NCBI GenBank assembly: GCA_002502855.1
Contig: DAQK01000001.1
Location: 6,047-69,450, forward strand
DNA: 63,404 nucleotides
Reading direction: 5' to 3'
Source of the DNA: Methanobacterium sp. UBA279
GTDB lineage: Archaea; Methanobacteriota; Methanobacteria; Methanobacteriales; Methanobacteriaceae
A program made the position numbers and the translations under genes. The notes beneath the pieces were generated by a model that was given only the letters and a program-made list of their open reading frames with translations, made no database searches and was not told where the DNA came from. Shown in pieces: positions 8,791-18,096 of this stretch (its first letter is position 1; every line of letters begins with the position of its first letter).

Positions 8791-9182
8791 GGGAATTTTT
8801 CCTCAAATTTTTTTTCTTATTTTCAAAACTTCATCTTGGATTAAAAATAATTTTAATTTCTATTATTATATTTGTTGGGTAGAAATTTAAACTATTTCAA
8901 AAAGAGTCTCTGTAAATCAAATATTAGAAAAATGTCTTCTGTTACATGTCGATGTTTGGAAAGGTTTTTGATTACAAAAAAGTATCATATATATGCATTT
9001 TTCCAGATAATCCATATATAAACTTGATAAGGGTGTTGCTCTTTAGGATGGAGCATGAAACTATGATTCTATGTAATTTCCATATTCTTTTTATTTTTTT
9101 GCACATGAATGTTATTTTATGAAATAAGGCTCCAACTTTAAGGCTGCTTGTTTTAATACTTCTAAATGGGTCATAAAAACGG
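8791..9182. other. AT-rich intergenic stretch
   Basis: No gene, RNA gene or repeat that I can support. A minus-strand frame at 8972-9202 overlaps the next gene and has no ribosome site, so I do not call it. Confidence 0.4.
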
Positions 9183-9524
9183 TTAATCTTTTTTAGCTTC
9201 ATCAGATTTTAGAGGTTCGGGTATTTTACCAAAATCCTTTTCAAATTCTTCCACTTTTTTCGATAACCAAATAACAAGTTCTTTGGCTGCTAAAGGTGAC
9301 ATAATTATTTCACTTTTCACTTCTCGAATTACTTTAAGATTTATAGCCGATTGAATTTCGTCTTTAGTTAGGGGAACTTCGGCAAAAAATATAAGTCTGA
9401 AATCGTGAGAAGTATACCCTCCAAATGCACCTGTAGCATAGAATTGAGGCGCTTCTGAGGTGTATAAGTATGGTATTTGGTCATTTTTCCTGGTAACTTT
9501 ACTTTCATCATTTTTTTCAGTCAT
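9183..9524 (-). CDS. DUF3467-like protein
   Basis: A 113-residue protein with the short beta-rich pattern seen in DUF3467 proteins (YATGAFGGYTSHDFRLIFF, then MSPLAAKELVIWLSKKVEEFEK). Function of the family is unknown. Its ATG overlaps the stop of the upstream winged-helix gene by four bases (ATGA), so the two are translationally coupled and may work together. Confidence 0.65.
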   Translation of the reverse strand: MTEKNDESKVTRKNDQIPYLYTSEAPQFYATGAFGGYTSHDFRLIFFAEVPLTKDEIQSAINLKVIREVKSEIIMSPLAAKELVIWLSKKVEEFEKDFGKIPEPLKSDEAKKD

Positions 9525-9934
9525 TTTGCTTCTGCCTCTAAATTTTGATACTGTCCATCTTGCGTGGTTTCGAAATCTACAAGGCCCGATTCAAATTGTT
9601 TGAGATAAGATTTTTCTAATATCACTTGTTCTTCATTTTCAGTAATGGATATATCGATTTTTCTTAAGTATTCTTCATCTTCAATGACTGCTATGGCTTG
9701 GGCTCGGTTGTCTTCTGTGTTTAGTCCATATTTTGTGGCTCTTCCTTCTTTAGATTTTATTATGCCTAGTTCCTCTAATTCATAGATATGTGCATAAACT
9801 GTATTTGGAGAAACATCGGTCATCCGGGCTATTTCCGACACGCTTAGATACTCTCCCCATCTTTCTACAAGTTCTTCTAAAATCCGCACTCTTTTCGTGT
9901 CGCCAAATATATCCTTAAGTATATATGACGTCAT
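9521..9934 (-). CDS. ArsR-like winged-helix transcription regulator
   Basis: A 137-residue DNA-binding protein. Residues about 10-75 form a winged helix (VRILEELVERWGEYLSVSEI, recognition helix SPNTVYAHIYELEELGIIKS). The C-terminal 60 residues are acidic and not recognised. It is in an operon with the DUF3467-like gene and is divergent from another small winged-helix-like gene at 10063, with about 128 bases between them that must hold both promoters. Confidence 0.75.
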   Translation of the reverse strand: MTSYILKDIFGDTKRVRILEELVERWGEYLSVSEIARMTDVSPNTVYAHIYELEELGIIKSKEGRATKYGLNTEDNRAQAIAVIEDEEYLRKIDISITENEEQVILEKSYLKQFESGLVDFETTQDGQYQNLEAEAK

Positions 9935-10062
9935 ACTTTCACCTCTTATTAAACCTTAATTTCTTCTCTTATAAAATTTTACATTTTTTTGCGATCTGAT
10001 GTAAAAAATTTCAATAATAAAATAGAAAATATTATTATTACGAATATAAAAATGGATATTTA

Positions 10063-10365
10063 ATGTCTGATATTGATGATACTATTTCTGCAATGACAGA
10101 TTGCGAAAAAAGGATCATGAAAATAATTGGGAGACTTAATGCTTCTCCCAATAAGAATTTCACAAGACAAACTCTAAAAAAGAAAGCAACTGATGAAGAA
10201 ATGCCCCATGTGGATTCTGTAATCAAATCATTTTTTAATATGGGATTATTACATTATTATAGAGCACCAGATAACTTAGCTTGTACCCATCTCGGTTTTA
10301 ATGTGGCCCAAAGACTTAAAGAAGAAGAATATCGGAAAAAAGGATTGAGAATTATTAGAAGGTAA
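10063..10365 (+). CDS. Small winged-helix-like protein
   Basis: A 100-residue protein that is mainly helical and ends with basic residues. The order helix, RQTLKKKA, a second helix ending in VIKSFFNMGLLHYY, then a short hairpin and LGFNVAQRL suggests a winged-helix fold. No strong ribosome site precedes ATG 10063, so the transcript may be leaderless. Divergent from the ArsR-like gene. Function unknown. Confidence 0.6.
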   Translation: MSDIDDTISAMTDCEKRIMKIIGRLNASPNKNFTRQTLKKKATDEEMPHVDSVIKSFFNMGLLHYYRAPDNLACTHLGFNVAQRLKEEEYRKKGLRIIRR

Positions 10366-10622
10366 ATTTACCTTTTCTATTTTAATCGATTAATTTACTC
10401 TGAATTATCTATAATTCCCAATTTTAATAATTTTATTGATCCGTTAGGTTTTTTAAGAATTTATTGGACTATTTTAACAGATAAAAATGCTAAGGAGAAA
10501 AATTTTAACTTAAAATCGGATTTAAAAAAAAACAAATAAATGGGGAATCTCTTCCCCTTATTTCAAATAGTCTCAGAAGTTTATTTAGATGGCCCAGAAT
10601 TTATTTGAAACTTGTCAAATAT

Positions 10623-10904
10623 TCATTTAAGATAGTTGTTCCAAGCTTCAGATATGGATGAATCACCGGACATCTGTTTGTCCTGTTCTATGTTCCGTTC
10701 TACTATGTTTCTGATCTGTTCTGATTCCACTTCGCTCATTATCTGGACGTTTCGTGATACGTTGCTTACTGTTTTATCTATGAACTGTTGTTTGTCCTCT
10801 ACGTTAAATCCTGCATTCATTATAGCATTTTCCAGTGCATTCCTGATCTTGTCTTCATCGTAGGATTCTTTTCGTCCACTTCTACTTCTGATGACATCAG
10901 TCAT
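10623..10904 (-). CDS. ATP-cone domain protein
   Basis: A 93-residue protein that is essentially one ATP-cone: VIRSRSGRKESYDEDKIRNAL, then about 45 helical residues and a second segment ending in AWNNYLK. ATP-cones bind ATP or dATP and regulate ribonucleotide reductase or act in NrdR repressors. Here no zinc ribbon or reductase domain is attached. ATG 10904 is used because GGGGGTAGATAAA lies directly upstream; an upstream ATG at 10988 has no ribosome site. Confidence 0.8.
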   Translation of the reverse strand: MTDVIRSRSGRKESYDEDKIRNALENAIMNAGFNVEDKQQFIDKTVSNVSRNVQIMSEVESEQIRNIVERNIEQDKQMSGDSSISEAWNNYLK

Positions 10905-11283
10905 TTTATCTACCCCCTTGTGGTACATATTTATGATCGGCAGGATATAAAAAATTGACTCTCCATGATTTAAAATTAGATTAGACACAATATTTTAGCA
11001 ATTATGCCTAATAAAATTTTTTAGATTACTTATTTAGGATTTTATATTGTATCAAAAAATATATGATAAAATAAGGCTTTGTAAATAACATTTCCAGTGG
11101 TGGAGTTTCTTGGAAATTAAAAATGAGAGAAAAAGTAAAGGACACCATAGATTTAAAGACAACATATCTCTTCTAATATGAATAGAAAACTTGTGTTTAT
11201 CAAATTAGAAACCCTCCAAACCAGAATAACAGAGGATCGTAGAACACAAATAATTTAAACACCGTTACATATAACATAAGGAT
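10905..11283. other. AT-rich intergenic stretch
   Basis: Contains the promoter of the ATP-cone gene on the minus strand and of the membrane protein at 11284 on the plus strand. No gene or structured RNA recognised. Confidence 0.4.
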
Positions 11284-11703
11284 ATGGTAACAGTAACCTT
11301 AGATCAAAACATGCTCTATATAATCATAGCAGTTTTAGTGGTTGTTATTATACCCCTGGCTGTATTCCTCGCCCGTCGGCGTTCCCGGGATGGACCGTCC
11401 AACGTCAACCAGTACCTGGCAGACGAAGCCAAATTAAAGAAGGTCCACATCGTAGAAAAGCAAACAGGATTCCAGAACGATATTCCCATTTACATGAGGA
11501 GACCAGAGGATGATCTAAAGGATATCACCAAGTCCACATCCGATTTACTCCATAAAACTATCTACCACAACCGTAAAATAGAAGACAAAGCAGAATACCT
11601 AGGATCCCTGGACAAAGAGATCAACCTGAAAAAGCAGGTTGCTAATATTCAAAAGAAATATCTGGAACTCATGAGTCCAGTTAAACCAAAAAAAGAGAAG
11701 TAA
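11284..11703 (+). CDS. Membrane-anchored hypothetical protein
   Basis: A 139-residue protein with a single N-terminal transmembrane helix (about residues 10-30) followed by RRRSRDG and a charged helical cytoplasmic domain. The order places the bulk inside the cell. The next gene, a coiled-coil protein, follows after about 76 bases. No known family. Confidence 0.65.
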   Translation: MVTVTLDQNMLYIIIAVLVVVIIPLAVFLARRRSRDGPSNVNQYLADEAKLKKVHIVEKQTGFQNDIPIYMRRPEDDLKDITKSTSDLLHKTIYHNRKIEDKAEYLGSLDKEINLKKQVANIQKKYLELMSPVKPKKEK

Positions 11704-11779
11704 AACCATCAGATACTATTTTTAAATGAACATCTACCCACCAATTCCACCGAAGGCCAATAATTTTAGAGGAAATTTA

Positions 11780-12157
11780 ATGAAAGATACAGAAGCCCGA
11801 ATTAAGGAGTTGGAAAAGAAACTTAAAAGCAGGGAATCTGACATTGAAAATCTCCAGGAAAAGCTTAAAACCAACGAAGATATGCTGCAGGATGTAATCC
11901 AGGAAAAGAATCAGATAAAATCACGATTGCAGGAGTATGATCTGAACCTGATAGATGCCAAACTAAGCCAGTACCAAAAACTCCAGGAAGACCACCAGAA
12001 ATTAGTGCACCGCCTCCAGGTGACGAAGAAACATCTGGACGATGCACGGGATGAAATTGCTATTTTAAGGGAGATAATTGATGATCTGACCCATCGTGGA
12101 TTGCTCGATCGTATTAGGGGAAGGTATCCTGAAAGTTTAAAGAAATATAAAAAGTAG
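11780..12157 (+). CDS. Coiled-coil protein
   Basis: About 125 residues of nearly continuous heptad-type sequence (ARIKELEKKLKSRESDIENL and on), ending in a basic segment. ATG 11780 follows GAGGAAATTTA and is preferred over ATG 11726, which has no ribosome site. It may act as a partner of the upstream membrane-anchored helical protein. Function unknown. Confidence 0.65.
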   Translation: MKDTEARIKELEKKLKSRESDIENLQEKLKTNEDMLQDVIQEKNQIKSRLQEYDLNLIDAKLSQYQKLQEDHQKLVHRLQVTKKHLDDARDEIAILREIIDDLTHRGLLDRIRGRYPESLKKYKK

Positions 12158-12435
12158 ACTAATTTCCGGGATCAGGGTTTATCCCATCATTTAAAACAGG
12201 ATTTTCTTATAAATAAATTACAGGCGGACATTTTATGGGGTGTAAAGGATCTGGGGATGGTCTGGTTGTTGTTTGCCTACGGTGTGATGGTTAGATTTCA
12301 CCTTTTTGATATTATCCCTCTTTATGAAACCACCCTCCCAGTGATGAACGTTAAATTTGTAAGGAAATTTTTTTGTTTGAGATCCATAAAATTAACTATA
12401 CACTTTACACCAAGAAAGGAGAATTTTTTTTTGTT

Positions 12436-13277
12436 TTGAAACTTCAACAATTGATTCTCATAGTTAAACTGGCCCGTTTAAATTTTATAGTAGCCGAATT
12501 TCTAGTCTACCTGCTAGGGGTTCTGCTGGTGGTTGTTTTGTTCAACCAGTTTTCCTGGGAGAGGTTTTTACTGGGATACGCTGTACTCTTACCGGCTCAT
12601 CTGATGGTTAACTACAGCAACGACTACTTCGACGTGGAAGTGGATCAGTATTCCAGTCCCACCCAGTTTTCAGGGGGAAGCGGGGTACTGTTGAGCCATC
12701 CTGAACTCAGGAGTTTTGCCAGAAATTTCTCCCTGGCCATGATAGCACTTTCCCTGTCTCTGGGAGTGGTGTTCAGTTACCTGTCTAATTCACTGGTGTT
12801 CCTTCTTATAACCATCTGCGGGAATTTACTGGGATGGTTCTACGCCGCCCCTCCTGTCAAGTTAGCATACAGGGGATGGGGAGAGATAGCCACAATGGCC
12901 AGTGGTTTTTTTAATACCCGGGCTGGGATCTGCCGCCATGACCAGTATTATCAACCTGGAGTTCATACTATTTTCTATACCGGTCATGCTCTTATACACT
13001 CTCTTCATATTCAGTGTGGAGATACCCGACCGGGAAGCAGATAAAAAAGGGGGGGAAAACACCTTCATAGTGCGCTTTGGCCTGACCAATGCACTGATAT
13101 TGACGGTCATCGCATCTGCACTGGCATGTACCAGTTTCCTCATACTACCCCAGGATCTATATAAATCTCCACCTGGTTGCTCTTCTATCCATCATCCCAC
13201 TGGTAAGTGTGATTATGGCATTGTTATCCCGTAAAGCAGCTTTAGATGTCTTAGATAAGAGTGTGGGTAGAATGTGA
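12436..13277 (+). pseudogene. UbiA-family prenyltransferase, frameshifted
   Basis: An integral-membrane prenyltransferase with both aspartate-rich motifs: NDYFDVEVD near the N-terminus and EIPDREADKKGGENTF in the second half. The first frame ends after the GEIATMASGF segment, where the T7 run at about 12906-12912 has one base too many. A second frame break lies near 13160-13165 (CTATATAAATC); after it the protein continues as HLVALLSIIPLVSVIMALL to KSVGRM and stops at 13277. The family makes prenylated aromatic or lipid products. Start is uncertain: TTG 12436 or 12451. Confidence 0.8.
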
Positions 13278-13366
13278 ACGCCCTGGTACTATCTATTGTT
13301 TTGATGAACGTTTACATTTTCATAATTTAAAATAAGGGATGGGAACTATGTCCATAGTTTACTATA

Positions 13367-13460
13367 CTTACTATACCTAAGTATAGAACTTTCTTTTAGT
13401 ATAGTATTAACAGCTTACTATACCTAAATTTAGAACTATCTTCTAGTGCTATTTTATGAG
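13367..13460. repeat. 47-bp imperfect tandem duplication
   Basis: Two adjacent 47-bp units (13367-13413 and 13414-13460) share the start CTTACTATACCTAA and most of the following bases. The first copy contains the hairpin CTATAC-CTAA-GTATAG. The repeat lies between two converging gene ends. Confidence 0.65.
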
Positions 13461-13461
13461 T

Positions 13462-14211
13462 CTATATTTTACCCACCGGCGCAGAATAGATAACGAACTC
13501 CTCTTCACCATCCAGACGTAATAATTCATCGAAGTATTCCTGGTCATAAGCTCCAATGGTGCAGGTACCAGCGCCGATGGCCTCACAGGCCAGATACAGG
13601 TTCTGCCCCACATGCCCAGCGTCCATGGCTATCACCTTATGGGAGTCCAGCCCATACCTCCACTCCATACGATAGGGAATTGCAGTCCAGATGAAAGTCA
13701 CCGCAGAGTACCCGGCGAATATCTGGCCGAAGGCGGCTTTGATCATCTTTTCTTTAAGATTCCTGTCGGTAAACTCCAGGATCAGTTCATGGCTCAGTGG
13801 CAGGTAGCGATACAGTCCTGATTCTAGATTTTTCACGTTGAAAACTGCTAAATAAGTCTCCAGGGCATGTCTGCACCCCGCCGATGGGACGTTACGGAAG
13901 GCGTGTCCACCGGAAACGTAACGCACCCCCTGAACTGACCATAAGAGGAAGGATAGTTCATCTAAACTTAGTGATTCATTGGTATAACTGCGCCTGCTTT
14001 CCCTGTTTTTAATAGCGTCTGCCAATCGTATTGGGTATTTATCACTCCAATCAGCGATCTTGAGCTGTATTTTCGCACTGCCTGGAGGATAAGGCTTCTC
14101 TACAAGGGGGATTTCTACTCCCCTGTTCTGGTCTGTCTTTGAAAAGTCAATGGTCTTGCGAATGCTGTCTTTGAGGAAGTTCCGGTATCTTCTGAGTTCT
14201 TCATCCACCAT
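13462..14211 (-). CDS. SagB/ThcOx-family nitroreductase-like oxidoreductase
   Basis: A 249-residue FMN-dependent oxidoreductase of the SagB type. Key signs are IKNRESRRSYTNESLSLDEL (FMN phosphate-binding arginines), LLWSVQG, the SAGCRHALETYL block and a C-terminal acidic FMN-site helix. Family members oxidise azolines in peptide natural products or have unknown substrates. No cyclodehydratase or precursor peptide is visible here, so a general redox role is more likely. A run of TATATATATA lies about 20 bases upstream of the start, suggesting a very short leader. Confidence 0.85.
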   Translation of the reverse strand: MVDEELRRYRNFLKDSIRKTIDFSKTDQNRGVEIPLVEKPYPPGSAKIQLKIADWSDKYPIRLADAIKNRESRRSYTNESLSLDELSFLLWSVQGVRYVSGGHAFRNVPSAGCRHALETYLAVFNVKNLESGLYRYLPLSHELILEFTDRNLKEKMIKAAFGQIFAGYSAVTFIWTAIPYRMEWRYGLDSHKVIAMDAGHVGQNLYLACEAIGAGTCTIGAYDQEYFDELLRLDGEEEFVIYSAPVGKI

Positions 14212-14901
14212 TTTTTAGCAACTCATTTTTTATATATATACTTGTGTTTCAACTTTGGTTGGAATTTTCCAGTTGTGGTTTTGATTTATGTGTGTTTATG
14301 TTTTTTTAGATTTTGGGGGTGTTCGTTATTTGGGTTTTTAATTTTTTGTATGGGTTTTCTTTGGATATGTGTCGGAGCAGGATGAGGGTTTTAGGATTGT
14401 TTCTAGTCCTTTGGTGGTTCAGTGCATCCATTTATAATTTTTTGGGATCTCTCCCATTAAATGTTTGATGATGTTGGAGTTCCAGGGTGTTTGTTTTCTC
14501 TCTACGGCTAGCAAGGCGAAGGTGACAGCGTGGTTTTGTGTGTTTTTTTGATGAAAGACGTAGCATGGAAGATTTTTTCTGCCCCATAAAAACTGCACTT
14601 TCTCATACAAGGGCATGAAAAACTTTTACCTGTTATTTGTGTCTTTGACTTTGTGCAAATTTCAGGGTTGAGTTTTGGCCTGCTAATGTAGCTGGATGGT
14701 GTTTGGTGGTTCCCGCCCGCTGAAACCGGTTGTCACCATTACCTATGGGTGTATTTATCTCCGCAATAGTTTATCAACCTCCTTTTTTTGTCTATTTCTT
14801 CAATCACAGCTTGTGTAATCAATTTTTCTAATTCCAGAGCTTTAACAGCAATTGCAATATTAGCCACCGATATTATCCTCATCTTCAATGCTAATATTAT
14901 A
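14212..14901. other. Gene-poor interval with possible coding remnants
   Basis: No secure gene. Two minus-strand frames look weakly coding: 14419-14616 (65 codons, MPLYEKVQFLWGRKN and on, no ribosome site, possibly a transposase-type remnant) and 14739-14867 (42 codons from GTG with GATGAGGAT upstream, helical and charged). The region before 14420 is G/T-rich on the plus strand and shows no structure I can name. Confidence 0.3.
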
Positions 14902-15003
14902 TTTGGTTAAAAATATCAACTTCCGTTTGGGGATGCAGTCTCCAAGTGATTTCTACCAAACTGGAGGTGTATCCTTCACACTAATTATATAATTTTAACC
15001 AAA
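14902..15003. repeat. Nested inverted repeat, MITE-like or structured RNA
   Basis: The 11-mer TTTGGTTAAAA at 14902-14912 is repeated inverted at 14993-15003. Inside, GGATGCAGTCTCCA pairs imperfectly with TGGAGGTGTATCC around a 17-base loop. The whole 102-bp unit can fold into one long hairpin. It sits 60 bases before the phosphoribosyltransferase start. Confidence 0.5.
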
Positions 15004-15063
15004 CATGATACACGACCAATAAATTAAATAGGGGACAGATAGATAATAAACTGGTATAGGGAT

Positions 15064-15783
15064 ATGACCACCGATGAATTGAAATGTGAATTTTGTGGTA
15101 ACGTATTTGACCTTCCCGAGCTTCGAAACTGTACCGGAATTTTTCGTGATAGGTCAAATGCTGGACTTAAATTATCAGAGATGCTTGTTGATTTTGATGG
15201 TAGTGATGCGGTGGTCTTTGGGATACCCGCCGGTGGTGTACCGGTTGCAGCCCCTCTTGCACAGCAATTAAACCTAACCCTGGATGTGGTGGTTGTCAGT
15301 AAAATAACCCTACCCTGGAATACAGAAGTGGGATACGGTGCAGTGGCATTTGACGGTACCGTGAAAATAAATCCGGTTTTGAAAGCCCAGATGGGTCTTA
15401 CCCAGGAAGAAATTGAAAAGGACGTTGCTCAAACCACTCGAAAAGTGCAGAGACGTTTTAAACAATTCAGGGGAGACAAACCCTTCCCTGATCTTGAAAA
15501 ACGACCGGCAATTCTTGTGGACGATGGTATAGCCTCAGGTTTCACCATGCTGGTGGCTGTAGAGGCAGTCAAAAGTAAAGGGGCAAAAGAAGTGATTATA
15601 GCCGTGCCTACCGCCCACTTACAGGCACTTGAGAAGGTATCTCCAATGGTGGAAAGGATTTACTGTGCCAACATACGTGGAGGTCCTGCTTTTGCAGTTG
15701 CCGATGCCTATCAAACCTGGTATGATGTGGAAGAGGAGGAAGTAATAGGTATTTTAAAGGACTTTAACTTAAAAGATTATTAA
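15064..15783 (+). CDS. Phosphoribosyltransferase-family protein
   Basis: A 239-residue type I phosphoribosyltransferase fold. The PRPP-binding motif is AILVDDGIASGFTMLVAV, and the N-terminal half has GIPAGGVPVAAPLA, the usual PRTase loop. A short N-terminal extension has CEFCGNVF, which may bind metal. Proteins of this type are often annotated as predicted phosphoribosyltransferases with unknown base substrate. ATG 15064 follows an AT-rich leader. Confidence 0.8.
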   Translation: MTTDELKCEFCGNVFDLPELRNCTGIFRDRSNAGLKLSEMLVDFDGSDAVVFGIPAGGVPVAAPLAQQLNLTLDVVVVSKITLPWNTEVGYGAVAFDGTVKINPVLKAQMGLTQEEIEKDVAQTTRKVQRRFKQFRGDKPFPDLEKRPAILVDDGIASGFTMLVAVEAVKSKGAKEVIIAVPTAHLQALEKVSPMVERIYCANIRGGPAFAVADAYQTWYDVEEEEVIGILKDFNLKDY

Positions 15784-15868
15784 CCTAATTTTCAGATAGA
15801 TATAATCAATTTTTTTAAATACATATATCAAATAAATAAATTGTGTGGTAAGGAGGAATTTTATATTG

Positions 15869-16321
15869 ATGCTGGGAGAAAAGGAACTTATAAAACTATT
15901 TCCAGACTTTAAAGAACTGGTACAGCCATCAGGAATTGATTTAAGATTAGAAAACGTGTTTATACAAAAAAGTGCAGGGTTTTTAATGGATAATCAGAAA
16001 AATCTCCCGGAACTGGAGAAATTAGAGCCTCCCATCTATACTTTGAAGCCTAAAACAGCATATTCAGTTACTATAGAGCCTAAGATGAAGATACCAAAGG
16101 GTTATGCCCAGCTTTACCTGCCCCGTTCTACACTCAACCGGTCTTTTATCTCGGTACACACCGCGGTGGGCGATCCCGGCTTCTACGGAACCCTGCAATT
16201 TCTACTGTATAATTATGGGGAATTCGATTACACCATAAAGCAGGGTGAAAGGATTGCCCAGGCAGTGGTGTTCCCAGTGACTGGTTCTGGAGAATATAAT
16301 GGTAGTTATCAGGAAGAATAG
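15869..16321 (+). CDS. dUTPase/dCTP-deaminase family protein
   Basis: About 150 residues of the trimeric dUTPase/DCD fold. Visible motifs are PSGIDLRL, LPRSTLNRSF, and VGDPGFYGTLQFLLYN, which form the nucleotide site. Family members hydrolyse dUTP to dUMP or deaminate dCTP; the sequence alone does not separate the two. ATG 15869 (or TTG 15866) is chosen because AAGGAGGAATT lies just upstream; a longer frame from 15845 would start before the ribosome site. The acetolactate-synthase-like gene follows after three bases. Confidence 0.8.
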   Translation: MLGEKELIKLFPDFKELVQPSGIDLRLENVFIQKSAGFLMDNQKNLPELEKLEPPIYTLKPKTAYSVTIEPKMKIPKGYAQLYLPRSTLNRSFISVHTAVGDPGFYGTLQFLLYNYGEFDYTIKQGERIAQAVVFPVTGSGEYNGSYQEE

Positions 16322-16324
16322 ATA

Positions 16325-17962
16325 GTGGTTTACATGAAGGGTGTTAAGGTTACAGAAGGTGGTAAGAAATTCGCCCAGGCAGTGGTAGAGATACTCGAGT
16401 TAGAGGGTGTTAAATACATATTCGGACATCCCGGTGAACAAATTCTACCCTTCTATGAAGCTCTAAGAAGATCTAACATAAAACACATCCTCATGCGCCA
16501 TGAACAGGGAGCAGCCCACGCAGCCGATGCATATGCACGGATTTCCGGAAAATTCGGGGTTTGTATTGCATCTGCAGGTCCAGGGGCTTTAAATCTTACC
16601 ATGGGAGTTGCAACTGCCTATAAAGATTCGGTACCCCTCCTGGTAATCACTGGGGATGTACCTTATGCTACGAAAGGTTGTGATGCGTTCCAAGAAGTGG
16701 ACACCTCCACAGTATTTGAACCCATAACCATCCGCAGCTCTAACATAAAAAACCCAGAAGACGGCATATTAAAATTAAAAGAAGCCATAGAACTGATCAG
16801 GCGGAATAAAACCGGACCGGTACACCTGAGTATTCCCCGGGATGTTTGGGATGAAGAAATAGACTACTCCAAGGTTAAAGAAGTTATTTTGCCCGACCAG
16901 ATGGATGCAGAAGAGTTGAATGAGAATATAGGCCAGGCAATAAAACTTTTAGAGAAAGCTCAAAGACCACTTATAATTGCAGGGGCAGGAATATTCTGGT
17001 CTAAATCTGCAGAAAAACTTTCAAATTTTGCAAATAAAAATAAAATTCCAGTATCAACCACTTATCATGCCAGGGGGATATTTCCAGATGATAACCCCCT
17101 ATTTCTGGGGATGATAGGGGTGAGAGGTACAGAAGCATCCCAGTTCGCCGGTAAAAACGCCGATATCATCCTTGCACTCGGTGCCCGACTCTCAGAGAGG
17201 ACCATGACTGGTGTGGGACCCTGCCGGATAATACAGGTTAATCTTGATAAGAAGAGTCTTAAGGGAGATATAAATATTGAAGAGGATGTTGGGGCATTCC
17301 TCGATGGAGTGGTAGACTTAAATGTTAGAGATTTTAGTAACTGGCTGGATGAACTGGCTGAATATGCAAGGTACTATGAGATAGACACCAGTTTCGATGA
17401 TGTACCGGTAAAACCACAGAGAGCCATAAAAGAGATACTGGATGCAGCAGAAGATTCAATAGTAGTAGATGACGCGGGATCCCATACAACCTGGGTCACA
17501 TTACTCCAGAAGATAAATGAACCCGGCACATTCATATTCTCAGGGGGATTCGCCCCTATGGGATACGCTATACCCGCATCGGTGGGTGCGGCACTTGCAA
17601 AACCAGGAAAGACGGTTGTGGTTGTAGTGGGGGATGGCGGTTTCCAGATGACCCTCCAGGAACTGGCCACCATCAGCGAGCTAAAACTCCCGGTAACTGT
17701 CTGTCTTTTAAATAACAGCTCCTTGGGAATCATAAAACAGTGGCAGAAGATGCACTACGGTGACACCTATCAGGTGGAGCTTCAAAATCCAGACTTCACT
17801 AAACTGGCAGAATCATACGGTATAGGGGCCGTCCGCTTAAATTCACCCGGAGAAATATACCCTGCAGTAAAAAAGGCAGTGAAATTGGGAAAACCATACT
17901 TCATCGAAGTGGTGGTTGATAAGGATGAGGAAGTACCACTACCCTCTTGGCTTATCAAATGA
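16325..17962 (+). CDS. Acetolactate synthase large-subunit-like TPP enzyme
   Basis: A 545-residue three-domain thiamine-diphosphate enzyme. The N-terminal domain has FGHPGEQILPFYEAL and the catalytic-Glu context RHEQGAAHAADAYAR. The C-terminal domain has GDGGFQMTLQELATISELKL with downstream NN, the TPP/Mg site. Closest to IlvB, which condenses pyruvate in branched-chain synthesis, but no IlvN regulatory subunit is next to it, and the GHPGEQ loop differs from the usual GHPGGA, so it may be a paralogue with another 2-oxoacid substrate. Start is GTG 16325 or ATG 16334. Confidence 0.75.
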   Translation: MVYMKGVKVTEGGKKFAQAVVEILELEGVKYIFGHPGEQILPFYEALRRSNIKHILMRHEQGAAHAADAYARISGKFGVCIASAGPGALNLTMGVATAYKDSVPLLVITGDVPYATKGCDAFQEVDTSTVFEPITIRSSNIKNPEDGILKLKEAIELIRRNKTGPVHLSIPRDVWDEEIDYSKVKEVILPDQMDAEELNENIGQAIKLLEKAQRPLIIAGAGIFWSKSAEKLSNFANKNKIPVSTTYHARGIFPDDNPLFLGMIGVRGTEASQFAGKNADIILALGARLSERTMTGVGPCRIIQVNLDKKSLKGDINIEEDVGAFLDGVVDLNVRDFSNWLDELAEYARYYEIDTSFDDVPVKPQRAIKEILDAAEDSIVVDDAGSHTTWVTLLQKINEPGTFIFSGGFAPMGYAIPASVGAALAKPGKTVVVVVGDGGFQMTLQELATISELKLPVTVCLLNNSSLGIIKQWQKMHYGDTYQVELQNPDFTKLAESYGIGAVRLNSPGEIYPAVKKAVKLGKPYFIEVVVDKDEEVPLPSWLIK

Positions 17963-18096
17963 TACCATAATATTTTTAATATAAAATCTAGAATTTATCT
18001 TAATATTAAATTCCAAGAATTAAATACTCCTAATTAACTAAAATTTACATTTATAAATAGTTAAACAGAAATAATATCGTTGAAGGTGGAAACATA

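Noticed and set aside
8972..9202. 76-codon minus-strand frame
   Set aside because: Overlaps the end of the DUF3467-like gene, has no ribosome site and no family likeness.
13462..14211. Azoline peptide natural-product cluster around the SagB-like gene
   Set aside because: No cyclodehydratase, precursor peptide or transporter is next to it.
14212..15063. tRNA or other stable RNA gene in the larger gaps
   Set aside because: No T-loop-like GTTCGA pattern with matching acceptor and anticodon stems was found here or in the other gaps.
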